Below, piece by piece: positions 17,243 to 25,676 of a DNA stretch of 64,000 nucleotides. Made by a program: the position numbers and the translations under genes. This DNA comes from Actinoplanes sp. KI2. GTDB taxonomy: Bacteria > Actinomycetota > Actinomycetes > Mycobacteriales > Micromonosporaceae. Positions within the stretch are counted from its first letter, which is position 1; every line of letters starts with the position of its first letter. The notes under the pieces are model-generated. The model ran no database searches. It was not told where the DNA came from and saw nothing but the letters and a program-made list of their open reading frames with translations. The DNA lies in assembly GCF_025630775.1 (NCBI RefSeq), contig NZ_JAOSZE010000015.1, positions 1 to 64,000 of the forward strand. Direction: 5' to 3'.

Positions 17243-18079
17243 ATGTTGTGCCCTGTGTGTGGACTCGACAACGACCCGGCGGCGGTCCTGTGTGCGCGCT
17301 GCAACACCTCGCTCGCGCTCGGGAACCCGCCGCCGGGCGACTACCCGCCGGTTCCACACCCGTCGACGCAGGCGCCGGACCTGCAGCCCACGATCGTGCA
17401 GACACCGGTGCCGTCGAGCCCGAGCCCGGCGCCGGTCCCGTGGCGGCTGGTCATCGTCGCGGCCGTCCTCGTCCTGCTGGTCGGCATCGCCGGCTCGGTC
17501 GTGATCATCGTGCTGACCGGGAAGCCGAAGACCAGCCCGACCGCCGACCACGGCACCATCGCCCTGCCGACCGCCGTGACGTCCTCGGCGGATCCCGGCC
17601 CGGATCCGACCACGAAGGCCGCGGCGAGCTCGGCCAACGAGCAGGCCGCGGTGATCGACAAGCTGCTCGACCGGAGCGTCGCGAGCCGCACCAAGCTCAA
17701 CAAGGCGATCGACAAGGTGAACCGCTGCACGGATCTGTCCCAGGCCCTCGCCGACATGCAGCGGGTGGGCGTCGAGCGTACGCGGGAAATCGCCGCCGCC
17801 GACGCGGCCGACGTCTCCGGTCTCGCCGGCGGCGAGAAGATCCGGTCCACTTTGAAGTCCGCGCTCGGCTTCGCGCTCGCGGCCGACCAGCACTTCGTGG
17901 CCTGGGCGCAGCCCGCCGTCGCCGGCGGCTGCGCCGACACCGCCGCCCGTCAGGCCGCCTGGGCCGCCGGGCTGGCATCCTCGCAGCAGGCCCAGGCGGC
18001 GAAGCAGAAACTGGTCGACGCCTGGAACCCGGTGGCCGCACAGTTCGGCCTCAAGCAGCGCACCACACAGTTCATCTAG
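17243..18079 (+). CDS. Zinc-ribbon single-pass membrane protein of unknown function
   Basis: A 278-residue protein. CPVC (C3, C6) and CARC (C17, C20) form an N-terminal zinc ribbon. A Pro-rich linker, one transmembrane helix (LVIVAAVLVLLVGIAGSVV, about 70-90) and an extracytoplasmic alpha-helical domain (about 130-278) with two Cys follow. This architecture is common among uncharacterised actinobacterial proteins. Its stop overlaps the stop of the convergent 116-residue gene in a CTAG. Confidence 0.75.
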   Translation: MLCPVCGLDNDPAAVLCARCNTSLALGNPPPGDYPPVPHPSTQAPDLQPTIVQTPVPSSPSPAPVPWRLVIVAAVLVLLVGIAGSVVIIVLTGKPKTSPTADHGTIALPTAVTSSADPGPDPTTKAAASSANEQAAVIDKLLDRSVASRTKLNKAIDKVNRCTDLSQALADMQRVGVERTREIAAADAADVSGLAGGEKIRSTLKSALGFALAADQHFVAWAQPAVAGGCADTAARQAAWAAGLASSQQAQAAKQKLVDAWNPVAAQFGLKQRTTQFI

Positions 18080-18426
18080 AACGGCCAATGCTTGGCGACC
18101 AGGGCGACGATCGCCGCGATCGCCTCGGCCGCCCGGCTCGCGTTGCCGGCGTTGGCGGACAGGCGCTCCAGGGCCCGGTCGAGACCCTTGCGGTTCGCCG
18201 CGGTCGGCTGACGGATCGCCTCCTCGATGGCCGGCCGCTCCCGCTCCAGCAGGTCCGGATCGGGGTACGTCTCGCGCAGCACCGCCAGCTGGGCCTCGAT
18301 CTTCTCGAGCTGCTTCGCGGGTAGCTCGACGAACACGGTGGTCTGCTCGTTCTCGTTCGTCCCGCCGAAGTTCTGGATGCCGCCCTGGAAGTTCAGGTTG
18401 CCGAAGGTCATGCGCGGCTCGGTCAT
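18076..18426 (-). CDS. Small helical protein with N-terminal Gly/Asn motif (possible amyloid-signalling partner)
   Basis: A 116-residue protein. Residues 11-24, LNFQGGIQNFGGTN, nearly repeat a motif at the C-terminus of the adjacent upstream gene product (LTFHGGVQNFGGTN). The rest is helical (FVELPAKQLEKIEAQLAVLRE, then a Leu/Ala-rich hairpin ending VALVAKHWPF). The layout resembles small actinobacterial effector-associated proteins in which a short beta-forming Gly/Asn motif precedes a helical domain. The ATG shares ATGA with the upstream stop, so the two are made together. A signalling role is inferred and no family was confirmed. Confidence 0.7.
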   Translation of the reverse strand: MTEPRMTFGNLNFQGGIQNFGGTNENEQTTVFVELPAKQLEKIEAQLAVLRETYPDPDLLERERPAIEEAIRQPTAANRKGLDRALERLSANAGNASRAAEAIAAIVALVAKHWPF

Positions 18427-20150
18427 GCGGACGCTCCGTTCGTGGAGGTGGTGACGGTGGTCTTCTGCCGGACGGTGTTCGTGCCGCCGAAGTTCTGCAC
18501 GCCGCCGTGGAAGGTCAGGTCGCCGTAGGTGTTGTTGACGACCTGGTTCTCGAACTCGGACGTGTCCACGCCGTTGTCCCGCAGGAAGCCCAGGACGGCC
18601 TCGGTCACGGTCTTGTCGACGAGCTTGATGTACTTCGCGCCGTCCAGCTTCTGCATGAACTTCGTCGTCTCCCGGCCGGCCCGGTCGCGCACGCTGAACC
18701 GGGCGCCGTAGTCGTAGAAGCGCAGCTGCTCGGCCTCGGACGTGGAACGGGACATCCGCGCGGTGAGCCGCAGCGCGTCCCAGCCGTTGCGGACCAGCCA
18801 CCACGGCGCGTACAGGTTGTCCCGGACGTACTCCCGCAGGGTGTCGCGCCACGCGCGGGCCGGCACCCGGTCGGCGCGCAGCGTGTCGGCGATCCGGAAG
18901 TCGGGCCGCAGCGGCGGCAGCACATGCGCGGCGAACTCGGTGTACAGCAGGCCGCCCTCGACCGCCAGGTGCACGAAGGCGGTCACCGAGATGCCGGAGT
19001 CCTGCGCGCCCAGGACCGGCCGGTCGTCCGCGGTCCGGATCTCCTTGCCGTTGGCCGGGATCACCACCCGCAGGTAGTGCCGCAGGCCGCCCTGCGGACA
19101 CGACTCGATCGCGGTGATCGTCTCCGGTGACGCCGTCGTGAACGGCGTGTGCGTCTCCTGGTCGATCAGCGGATCGTCGTGCCGGCGGTACCCGTCGGCC
19201 GCGACGTACGCGACGGTGTAGAGGTTCGGGATGCGCTCCCCACCGCTCAGCTTGGTGTCCCGCATGGCCAGCACCGCGTCGTTGACCCGCTTGTTCAGCT
19301 CGTGCGGGTCGATGGCCACCCGGTTGCCGTTCTCCGCGGCGCCGCTCGGCCGCAGTGTGACCACAAAGGACCAGCCGCGCTTGAGGATGCCCGCGCCCGC
19401 GAACGGGTTCACGTCGTGCACCGCGATGTTCCCGCGCTGCATCCGGGCGACCGTGGCCAGCCGGCGTTCGACCCGGACGCTGCGGGTCGGCGGTGCGGTC
19501 GCGTCGGCGCCGGGAGCCAGTTCCCCGAAGAGGATTCCGTACGCGTGCCAGCGCGACGCGAACAGCAACACCACCATCGCCACGGTCGGCAGGAGCGCCG
19601 TCACGCCGGCGACCCCGAGCAGGCCGGTGCCGAGAGCGTCGGCCAGGCTCGACCCGTGCGCCCGCGCGGCCAGGCTCGCCAGGTGCTCGTCGAGCCAGTC
19701 CGGGCTGAGCCTGGCCAGCACCAGGACGGTGGTCACCAAGGCGGCCACGGCGATGAAGCCGAGCACGGCGATGGTGGAGACGCCGACGCCCAGCGCCCGC
19801 ACCCGCGCCCTCGGGCCGCCCCGCACCACCTCGATCAGCATGCACAGGGTCAGCCAGAAGACCGGCAGCCAGCCGGTGAGGCAGAAGCTGAGCAGCAGCA
19901 CGCCGGTGGCCATCGCGTACCGGATGATGAGCAGCCGCCGCGCGCGCAGGCAGTGCCGCACCACCGGGTCGAGGTCGAAGCCGAACGACGGCGGCACCGC
20001 CTTGCGCTCCGACTCCACGATCTCGGCGATCACCTCATTGGCGTACGTGACGTCGACGTACGCGCCGCTGCAGAGCCCGCGGGTGGTGTCGCTGAGCTGC
20101 TGCGCGGGCGCGTAGCTGGAGGTGGTGAGCGTCGGGTCCGAAGTGGTCAC
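18423..20150 (-). CDS. Polytopic membrane protein with C-terminal Gly/Asn motif
   Basis: A 575-residue protein. A cytoplasmic N-terminus of about 70 residues precedes four or five membrane helices (about 75-115, 122-150 and 175-205). A large soluble region of about 350 residues follows with no recognised catalytic motif. The C-terminus holds LTFHGGVQNFGGTN at 545-558, preceded by NNTYGD. The same motif begins the translationally coupled small protein. The pairing of one motif at the end of a membrane protein and at the start of its partner is the main clue, suggesting motif-templated association. I do not recognise the family of the membrane or soluble parts. Confidence 0.75.
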   Translation of the reverse strand: MTTSDPTLTTSSYAPAQQLSDTTRGLCSGAYVDVTYANEVIAEIVESERKAVPPSFGFDLDPVVRHCLRARRLLIIRYAMATGVLLLSFCLTGWLPVFWLTLCMLIEVVRGGPRARVRALGVGVSTIAVLGFIAVAALVTTVLVLARLSPDWLDEHLASLAARAHGSSLADALGTGLLGVAGVTALLPTVAMVVLLFASRWHAYGILFGELAPGADATAPPTRSVRVERRLATVARMQRGNIAVHDVNPFAGAGILKRGWSFVVTLRPSGAAENGNRVAIDPHELNKRVNDAVLAMRDTKLSGGERIPNLYTVAYVAADGYRRHDDPLIDQETHTPFTTASPETITAIESCPQGGLRHYLRVVIPANGKEIRTADDRPVLGAQDSGISVTAFVHLAVEGGLLYTEFAAHVLPPLRPDFRIADTLRADRVPARAWRDTLREYVRDNLYAPWWLVRNGWDALRLTARMSRSTSEAEQLRFYDYGARFSVRDRAGRETTKFMQKLDGAKYIKLVDKTVTEAVLGFLRDNGVDTSEFENQVVNNTYGDLTFHGGVQNFGGTNTVRQKTTVTTSTNGASA

Positions 20151-20260
20151 GCCGTGACTGTATTAGCGATGATCGCTGGAACGGCACTGTCCGTAAAGGC
20201 AACCTCACTCATCCGCGCGGCTGTTGAGGCGAACAACCGCGCCGTGGGCGAACGGTCGGG

Positions 20261-20806
20261 CTACGCGTGGCCGGCGCCGGAGCGATCGGGCAACGCCGCG
20301 AACCAGCGCCGGACCTCGCGCGGTGAGCGCAGCAGGACGATCGCGATCGGAAACTCCGGGTCGGCCTGCCAGGCGCGCATCCGGCGGCGCTTGCGCTTGA
20401 ACGACTTGAAATGCCAGACCAGGATCGATTCGTACGAGAGGAAGGCCTCCCGCCAGGTCTCGTGGTTGCCGTTGCACAGCGGGCGGTGGCCGACGATGTT
20501 CCGGACGGTGCGACGCAGCAGCCGGCCGAACGAGAGCCAGCGCGGCAGGTCGAGGCCGACGATCAGATCGGCGCGCGCGAGTGGGATGTCGCGCCAGATC
20601 CCGTACGCCGAATCGATCACCCACTCGTCGGTGGCGCAGATGTCCCGTACGCGATCGCGTTGCCGTTGTTCGCTCACGGCGACCCAGCCGGGTTCCCAGG
20701 TCAGGTCGTCGATGGAGTGGTACGGCAGGCCGAGGCGGGTGCCGAGCGCTCGCGCCAGCGTGGTCTTGCCGGAGCCGGTGACGCCGTACACCAGAATGCG
20801 TCGCAC
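20261..20806 (-). CDS. P-loop nucleotide kinase-like protein (adenylate kinase / FlaR-like)
   Basis: A 181-residue protein with Walker A GVTGSGKTT (8-16) and the YHSIDDLTWEPGW segment typical of the topology-modulation/FlaR-like adenylate kinase relatives. DLIVGLDLPRW is the likely Walker B region. A second member of the same family lies at 25048. Substrate and role are not established for these proteins. It is divergent from the PhzF-like gene, with only 22 bp between starts, so the promoters must overlap. The 110 bp after its stop side (20151-20260) show no gene. Confidence 0.82.
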   Translation of the reverse strand: MRRILVYGVTGSGKTTLARALGTRLGLPYHSIDDLTWEPGWVAVSEQRQRDRVRDICATDEWVIDSAYGIWRDIPLARADLIVGLDLPRWLSFGRLLRRTVRNIVGHRPLCNGNHETWREAFLSYESILVWHFKSFKRKRRRMRAWQADPEFPIAIVLLRSPREVRRWFAALPDRSGAGHA

Positions 20807-20828
20807 CCGATCACCTTACGATTCTTTG

Positions 20829-21626
20829 GTGTTCACCGTTGTCCGTGCCTGTTTGCGGGACGGGGCCGGCGGCAGCCCGACCGCCGTGCTCGACGAGTCG
20901 CCGATGGCCGACGAGGAGCGCCGGTCGGTGCCCGGGCGGGCCGGCGCGTCCCATGCGGCCTTCGTCGCACCGGACGGGGCCGTCCGGTTCTTCACGTCCG
21001 AGGGTGAGTTGCCCGCCTGCGGCCACGGGACCGTGGCGGTGCTGGCGGTGCTCACCGAGCGGACCGGCCGGTCCGAGCACCTGCTGCGGGTTTCCGGCCG
21101 CACCTTCCGGGGCCGGGCGATGCCGATCGGCGGTGGCCTTTTCGACGCCGCTTTCGATCCCGGGGCCGTCACCACCCGCTCGCCCGATGACTCGGAGATA
21201 TCCGCAATCCTCGCGGCGGTGGGAGCGGGGGATCGCGCCGGTGCCCGCGTCGCGACGCTCGGCCGCCCAAGAATGCTGCTGCCGATCGCCGATCGCGACG
21301 AACTTGCCGATCTGCGGCCCGATCTCGATCGATTGCGTGCGGCCACCGATCGATGCGGGTTCCTCGGCTGCTACGTCTACACGGTCCCGGACGCCGACGG
21401 CCGGGCGGCCGCTCGCATGTTCGCGCCGTCGATCGGCGTCCCCGAGGACATCGCCAATGCCAACAGCACCGCCTGCCTGGCCGCCCACCTCGGCGCCGAC
21501 CTGCGCGTCGACATGGGCGACAGCCTCGGCAGCCCGGCCACGGTGACGGCCTCGGCCCAGCCGGGCGGCAGTGTTGTGGTCGGCGGCAGTGTCCTGGTCG
21601 GCGGGATCGCCGCGGTCACGAGCTGA
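20829..21626 (+). CDS. PhzF-family isomerase-like protein
   Basis: A 265-residue protein of the PhzF/diaminopimelate-epimerase fold. The catalytic-Glu region is usually near GNP.AVV; here it reads GGSPTAVLDES, so the usual Asn is replaced by Ser. FFTSEGELPACGHGTVAVL is the highly conserved second motif, and MFAPSIGVPEDIANANSTA the third. PhzF enzymes isomerise or epimerise small metabolites, and most homologues have no known substrate. The GTG start at 20829 is 22 bp from the divergent kinase. The 3' end overlaps the convergent response regulator by 11 bp. Confidence 0.85.
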   Translation: MFTVVRACLRDGAGGSPTAVLDESPMADEERRSVPGRAGASHAAFVAPDGAVRFFTSEGELPACGHGTVAVLAVLTERTGRSEHLLRVSGRTFRGRAMPIGGGLFDAAFDPGAVTTRSPDDSEISAILAAVGAGDRAGARVATLGRPRMLLPIADRDELADLRPDLDRLRAATDRCGFLGCYVYTVPDADGRAAARMFAPSIGVPEDIANANSTACLAAHLGADLRVDMGDSLGSPATVTASAQPGGSVVVGGSVLVGGIAAVTS

Positions 21627-22272
21627 CCAGGCCGTCCTCGAAGGCGATGATCACCAGCTGGACCCGGTCGCGGACGCCGAGCTTCGCGATCGCCCGGGTG
21701 ATGTGCGTCTTCGCGGTCAGCGGGCTGATCACCAGCTCCCGGGCGATCTCGTCGTTGGACAGCCCGGACGCGACCAGCCTGACCACCTCGCGCTCGCGGT
21801 CGGTCAGCACCGCCAGGCGATCGCCCCCGGCGGCGGCCGCCGGCACCGGCCGGTGCGCGAACTGACCGACCACCCGGCGGGTCACGCTCGGCGAGAGCAG
21901 CGCGTCCCCGCCAGCCACCACGCGGACCGCCTCGCGCAGGCGGTCGGGGCCGATCTCCTTGGTGAGGAAGCCGCTCGCCCCGGCCGCGAGCGCGGCGAAC
22001 ACGTACTCGTCGGTCTCGAACGTGGTCAGGATGACGATCCGGGTCTCCGGCAGTTCGGTCAGGATCAGTTTGGTCGCCGTGATGCCGTCCATGCCGGGCA
22101 TCCGGATGTCCATCAGGATCACGTCCGGTCGCAGCTGCCGCGCCGCGCGGACCGCCTCGTCGCCGGTGGACGCCTCGCCGGCCACCGCGATGTCCCGGTC
22201 GCGCCGCAGCAGGCTGCGGAACCCGGCGCGCACGAGGTGCTGGTCGTCGGCGAGGAGGACGGAGATGGTCAT
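21616..22272 (-). CDS. NarL/LuxR-family response regulator
   Basis: A 218-residue response regulator. The receiver domain has DD at 9-10, phospho-acceptor D55 (VILMDIRMPG) and the conserved Lys in FLTKEI. The LuxR helix-turn-helix covers about 150-210 (LTDREREVVRLVASGLSNDEIA). The partner is the histidine kinase immediately upstream on the same strand. I chose the ATG at 22272 (AAAGGG ahead); a GTG at 22314 that overlaps the kinase stop would add 14 residues. Targets are unknown. Confidence 0.93.
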   Translation of the reverse strand: MTISVLLADDQHLVRAGFRSLLRRDRDIAVAGEASTGDEAVRAARQLRPDVILMDIRMPGMDGITATKLILTELPETRIVILTTFETDEYVFAALAAGASGFLTKEIGPDRLREAVRVVAGGDALLSPSVTRRVVGQFAHRPVPAAAAGGDRLAVLTDREREVVRLVASGLSNDEIARELVISPLTAKTHITRAIAKLGVRDRVQLVIIAFEDGLVSS

Positions 22273-22310
22273 CGTGGTGCCCTTTCGTCGGCGGCCGGGT
22301 GTGGATGCGG

Positions 22311-23462
22311 TCACGCCGCGATGGGGATGGTTGCCCGTACGGCGAAACCGGTCTTGCCCGGACCGGCCGTGAGCGCGCCGCCGAGCGCGGCCACCCGCTC
22401 ACGCATGCCGGAGATGCCGTGGCCGTCGGCCATCGTCCCCGCGCCGGCCCCGTTGTCCTGCACGTCCACCACCACGCTGGCCGGCGCGTAGCGCACGGTC
22501 ACCACGACCCGGCTCGCCCGCGCGTGCCGCACGGTGTTGGTCAGTGACTCCTGCACGACGCGGTAGACCGCGGTCGCCACCGGCGCGGGCACCTCGGCCC
22601 GGTCGCCGAACTCGTTGAGCGACACCTCGACGCCGGCCGCCCGCACCTGCTCGGCCAGCCGCTCCAAACCGTCCAGGTCGTCGATCGGCGCGCCCTCGCG
22701 CAGCACGCCGACCAGCGATTTCAGGTCGGTCATCGCCCGGCCGCGCACCTGCTGGGCGAGACGCAGCGACTCCTTCGCCTCGTCCGGGTCGGCGTCGAAC
22801 GCGTCGAGCGCGACGTTCAGGTGCACGCCCACCACGGCGAGGGTGTGCGAGACGACGTCGTGCAGGTCGCGGGCGATCTCGACCCGCTCCTCCGCCTGGC
22901 GGCGCCGGGCGTCGATCTCCCGCTCGTGCTCGTCCTGCGCGAGCCGGTGGGCGACCTCCTCGCGCCAGCGCGCCGTGTTCCGGTACGCCGTGGCGGCGGC
23001 CAGCAGCGCGGCCATCCACAATGTCTCGCCGCCGACGTGCGCGAGCGCAAAGGTGCTCCCGCCGTGCTCGAGGTCGACGAAGCCGTCCCAGGCGAAGCCG
23101 TAGAGCAGCGCCAGGCCGGCGGTGATGGTGGCCGCGCGCAGCCGGCCCTGAAGCGCGAGCACGGCAGCCGCTGCGCTGGCCGGCCAGACCCAGCCCGATC
23201 CGATCAGTTCGGCGCCGCGCATGGCGACGATGCTCAGGATCGACACGATCAGCACCGTGAGCGGCCAACGCCGGACGAACAGGGCGAGCACCGCCAGCCA
23301 GACGGCCAGCGACATGGTCATCACGGTCTGCAGGTTTCCGCCGGTGATCGCGAGTCCGGCCGGAACCCCGACCAGGGTGAGGGCAACAGCGATTTTCGTC
23401 ATGCCCCGGACGCTAATTTCGGCCGCGGCCGGCCCGCGTCGTCCCACGGCCGTCACTGTCAT
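22311..23462 (-). CDS. Membrane sensor histidine kinase (HisKA_3 type)
   Basis: A 383-residue NarX-like kinase. Five or so N-terminal membrane helices (about 20-150) are followed by a short coiled coil, the phosphorylation helix EIARDLHDVVSHTLAVVGVH and an ATPase domain with VVQESLTNTVRHA (N box) and DNGAGAG / GHGISGM (G boxes). There is no separate periplasmic domain, so the stimulus is probably sensed in the membrane. The ATG at 23462 has a good GGGAGG. A 16-bp inverted repeat and a divergent SUKH gene lie upstream. Confidence 0.93.
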   Translation of the reverse strand: MTVTAVGRRGPAAAEISVRGMTKIAVALTLVGVPAGLAITGGNLQTVMTMSLAVWLAVLALFVRRWPLTVLIVSILSIVAMRGAELIGSGWVWPASAAAAVLALQGRLRAATITAGLALLYGFAWDGFVDLEHGGSTFALAHVGGETLWMAALLAAATAYRNTARWREEVAHRLAQDEHEREIDARRRQAEERVEIARDLHDVVSHTLAVVGVHLNVALDAFDADPDEAKESLRLAQQVRGRAMTDLKSLVGVLREGAPIDDLDGLERLAEQVRAAGVEVSLNEFGDRAEVPAPVATAVYRVVQESLTNTVRHARASRVVVTVRYAPASVVVDVQDNGAGAGTMADGHGISGMRERVAALGGALTAGPGKTGFAVRATIPIAA

Positions 23463-23484
23463 CGACGCCTCCCGACTACTCGCG

Positions 23485-23500
23485 TACACCTTTCGGTGTA
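23485..23500. promoter_or_regulatory. Inverted repeat between the histidine kinase and SUKH genes
   Basis: TACACC-TTTC-GGTGTA, perfect 6-bp arms around 4 nt, centred in the 61-bp gap between divergent starts. It could be an operator for either gene, with the neighbouring LuxR-type response regulator as an obvious candidate binder (inferred). Confidence 0.5.
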
Positions 23501-23523
23501 GGCGACATCGATAAGGTAACCGG

Positions 23524-24051
23524 GTGACCGCCGCGGAACTACTCGCCGCTTCCCGACGCTTTACGCTCGCGCCCGGCCTCACCGACGAGGAGTTGGCGGC
23601 CATCGAGAAGGAGTTCGGGTTCTCGTTCGCCGCCGACCATCGCGGGTTCCTCGCCGCCGGCGTCCCGTTCGGCCGCGGCTGGCCCGATTGGCGCACCGCC
23701 GACCGGGCCGCGTTGCGATCGCTTCTGGCGCGGCCGATCGAGGGCGTGCTCTACGACGTCGGGCAAAATTCTTTCTGGTACGAGGGGTGGGGCCCCCGCC
23801 CGCCGTCGTCCGCGGACGCGGTCGCCGCGGCCCGCCGCTACCTGGTGACCGTCCCCCGGGTGATCCCGGTCTACGCGCACCGCTATCTGCCGGCCGGTCT
23901 GGCCGGCCATCCGGTGTTGTCGATCTATCAGACCGACGTGATCACGTACGGCAACGACCTGCTCGACTGGCTCAACCGGGAGTTCGGCCTGGGCTCACCG
24001 GCCGCCTCAGCCGTCCGCCCCAGCGTCGCCTTCTGGCGCGACCTGCTCTGA
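23524..24051 (+). CDS. SMI1/KNR4 (SUKH)-family protein
   Basis: A 175-residue protein with the SUKH pattern: LTDEELAAIEKEFGFSF near the start, FWYEGWGPRP in the middle, VPRVIPVYAHRYLP and PVLSIYQTDVITYGNDLLDW towards the end. SUKH proteins are often immunity proteins against nuclease or other polymorphic toxins, but many actinobacterial members stand alone, as here, with no toxin gene adjacent. The start is GTG. The 3' end overlaps the convergent LigD-type gene by 45 bp. Confidence 0.8.
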   Translation: MTAAELLAASRRFTLAPGLTDEELAAIEKEFGFSFAADHRGFLAAGVPFGRGWPDWRTADRAALRSLLARPIEGVLYDVGQNSFWYEGWGPRPPSSADAVAAARRYLVTVPRVIPVYAHRYLPAGLAGHPVLSIYQTDVITYGNDLLDWLNREFGLGSPAASAVRPSVAFWRDLL

Positions 24052-24996
24052 GGCCCGCTTGGCTCGGGCCCGCCGCTTGCCCTCGTGCATGGCCTGCACG
24101 CGGGCGACCGGGATGGTGTGCCCCTCCTCGACCAGCCCGGCGTCCAGCGCCTGCGGCGCCGGCATGTTCTCCGACCACGGATCGCGCTCGCCGAGCAGGC
24201 CGGGTGCACTGTGGATGGTGAAGTCCTCCGGCGTCACGTCGTCCAACTGGTCCCAGGCGAGCGGGAACGAGACGCGCAACCTCGGCCGGATCCGCGGGCT
24301 GTACGCGGCCACCACGGTCGCGCCGCCGGAGCGGGTCGCATCGAGGAACACCTTGCCGTGCCGGTCCTCCCGGATGAACGCGGTGGTCGCCAGCGCCGGG
24401 TCGAGCCGCTCGGCGCGGGCCGCCACCGCCCGGGTCGCCGCGGCCACGTCGTCGGCCGCCGACTTGCCGTCGAGCGGCACGAACACGTGCACGCCCTTGG
24501 AGCCGCTGGTCTTCACCGCGCCGGCCATGCCGATGTCGTCGAGCACCTGCTTGATCAGCCGGGCCGCCGCGACCACCGTGCCGAAGTCGCCACCCTCCGG
24601 CGGATCCAGATCCATGATGAGGTGGGTCGGGTGGTGGTCGCCGGCGTGCATCAGCGCCGGGTGGTACTCGATCGCCCGCTGGTTGCCGAACCAGAGCAGC
24701 GTCCGCCGGTCGTTGCACAGCGCGTAGCTGACGTTCCGGTGCGACGCCTCGGCCCACATCTCGGCGCGCGGCACCCAGTCCGGGGTGTACTTCGGCAGAT
24801 TCTTCTGCATGAAGGCGTCCTGCCCGCGCAGCAGCCGGATCACCGACAGCGGCCGATCGCGCAGCACCGGCAGGATGCGCCCGCTGACCGCGTCGAGGTA
24901 GTCGATGAGGTCGCGCTTGGTCGCCTGGGCGCCGTCGAACAGCTCCTGGTCGAGGTTGGTCAGCGAGACGCCGTCCCGCTCCTCCTTGTCCGCCAT
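24007..24996 (-). CDS. LigD-type DNA polymerase/primase (NHEJ polymerase domain)
   Basis: A 329-residue stand-alone polymerase domain of the archaeo-eukaryotic primase superfamily, as found in bacterial LigD. The metal-binding motif is LIMDLDPPEG. SGSKGVHVFVPL is the nucleotide-binding His segment, and IREDRHGKVFLD carries the third acidic residue. Such proteins fill ends and add ribonucleotides in Ku-dependent end joining. No Ku or ligase gene is in the window, so these must be encoded elsewhere. The ATG follows a GGAGG-rich leader. It is divergent from the P-loop kinase at 25048. Confidence 0.9.
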   Translation of the reverse strand: MADKEERDGVSLTNLDQELFDGAQATKRDLIDYLDAVSGRILPVLRDRPLSVIRLLRGQDAFMQKNLPKYTPDWVPRAEMWAEASHRNVSYALCNDRRTLLWFGNQRAIEYHPALMHAGDHHPTHLIMDLDPPEGGDFGTVVAAARLIKQVLDDIGMAGAVKTSGSKGVHVFVPLDGKSAADDVAAATRAVAARAERLDPALATTAFIREDRHGKVFLDATRSGGATVVAAYSPRIRPRLRVSFPLAWDQLDDVTPEDFTIHSAPGLLGERDPWSENMPAPQALDAGLVEEGHTIPVARVQAMHEGKRRARAKRASEQVAPEGDAGADG

Positions 24997-25047
24997 GGCA
25001 CCATCCTCGCGGATTTCCACCCCGGGTCGTAGCTCTACGCTCGTTCC

Positions 25048-25611
25048 ATGCCGCTGCTGGGTGCCGCCGATCCGCTGCCGATCGTCCCGCGACGGGTGCT
25101 GGTGGCCGGCCCCTCCGGGTCGGGGAAGACCACGCTCGCCGCCCGGATCGCCGACGCGCTCGGCGCGCCGCACGTCGAGATCGACGGCCTCTTCCACGGA
25201 CCGGGCTGGACCAGGCGCCCCACCTTCGAGGACGACGTCCACCGGTTCAGCGCCGCCCCGGCCTGGGTGACCGAGTGGCAGTACACAAGCGTGCGGGCCC
25301 ACCTCGCCGACCAGGCCGACCTGCTGGTCTGGCTCGACCCGCCGACCGCCACGGTGATGCGGCAGGTCGTCCGGCGGACCGTCGTGCGCCGGCTGCGCCG
25401 CCGGCAGCTGTGGAACGGCAACGTCGAGCCGCCGCTGTGGACCGTGCTGACCGACCGCGACCACATCGTGCGGTGGGCGTGGCGGACCCGCGCCAAGACG
25501 GCGACGCGGGTCGAGGAACTGCGGCAGCGTCGCCCGGAGCTGCCCATCGTGCGGCTGCGAGGCCACGCCGCCGCGGACCGTTGGCTGCGCGGGCCGCTGC
25601 GGCGAGCTTGA
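25048..25611 (+). CDS. P-loop nucleotide kinase-like protein (second copy of the family)
   Basis: A 187-residue protein with Walker A GPSGSGKTT and the following VEIDGLFHGPGW segment, which matches the IDDLTW region of the similar protein at 20261-20806. DLLVWLDPP is the Walker B-like strand. The RR-rich middle (QVVRRTVVRRLRRRQLWNGN) also parallels the other copy (LRRTVRNIVGHRPLCNGN). The two are paralogues about 4.5 kb apart. No substrate is known. It is followed after 65 bp by an APH-type phosphotransferase on the same strand. Confidence 0.82.
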   Translation: MPLLGAADPLPIVPRRVLVAGPSGSGKTTLAARIADALGAPHVEIDGLFHGPGWTRRPTFEDDVHRFSAAPAWVTEWQYTSVRAHLADQADLLVWLDPPTATVMRQVVRRTVVRRLRRRQLWNGNVEPPLWTVLTDRDHIVRWAWRTRAKTATRVEELRQRRPELPIVRLRGHAAADRWLRGPLRRA

Positions 25612-25676
25612 CGGGGTCCCTCGACCTGTCTGCGTCGTTGGCGCGGCGTCGTTGGCCCGTGTGCGACGCTGGCCCG

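Noticed and set aside
23524-24051. Polymorphic-toxin immunity module
   Set aside because: The SUKH protein has no toxin, Rhs or WXG-type gene nearby, so only the fold is reported.
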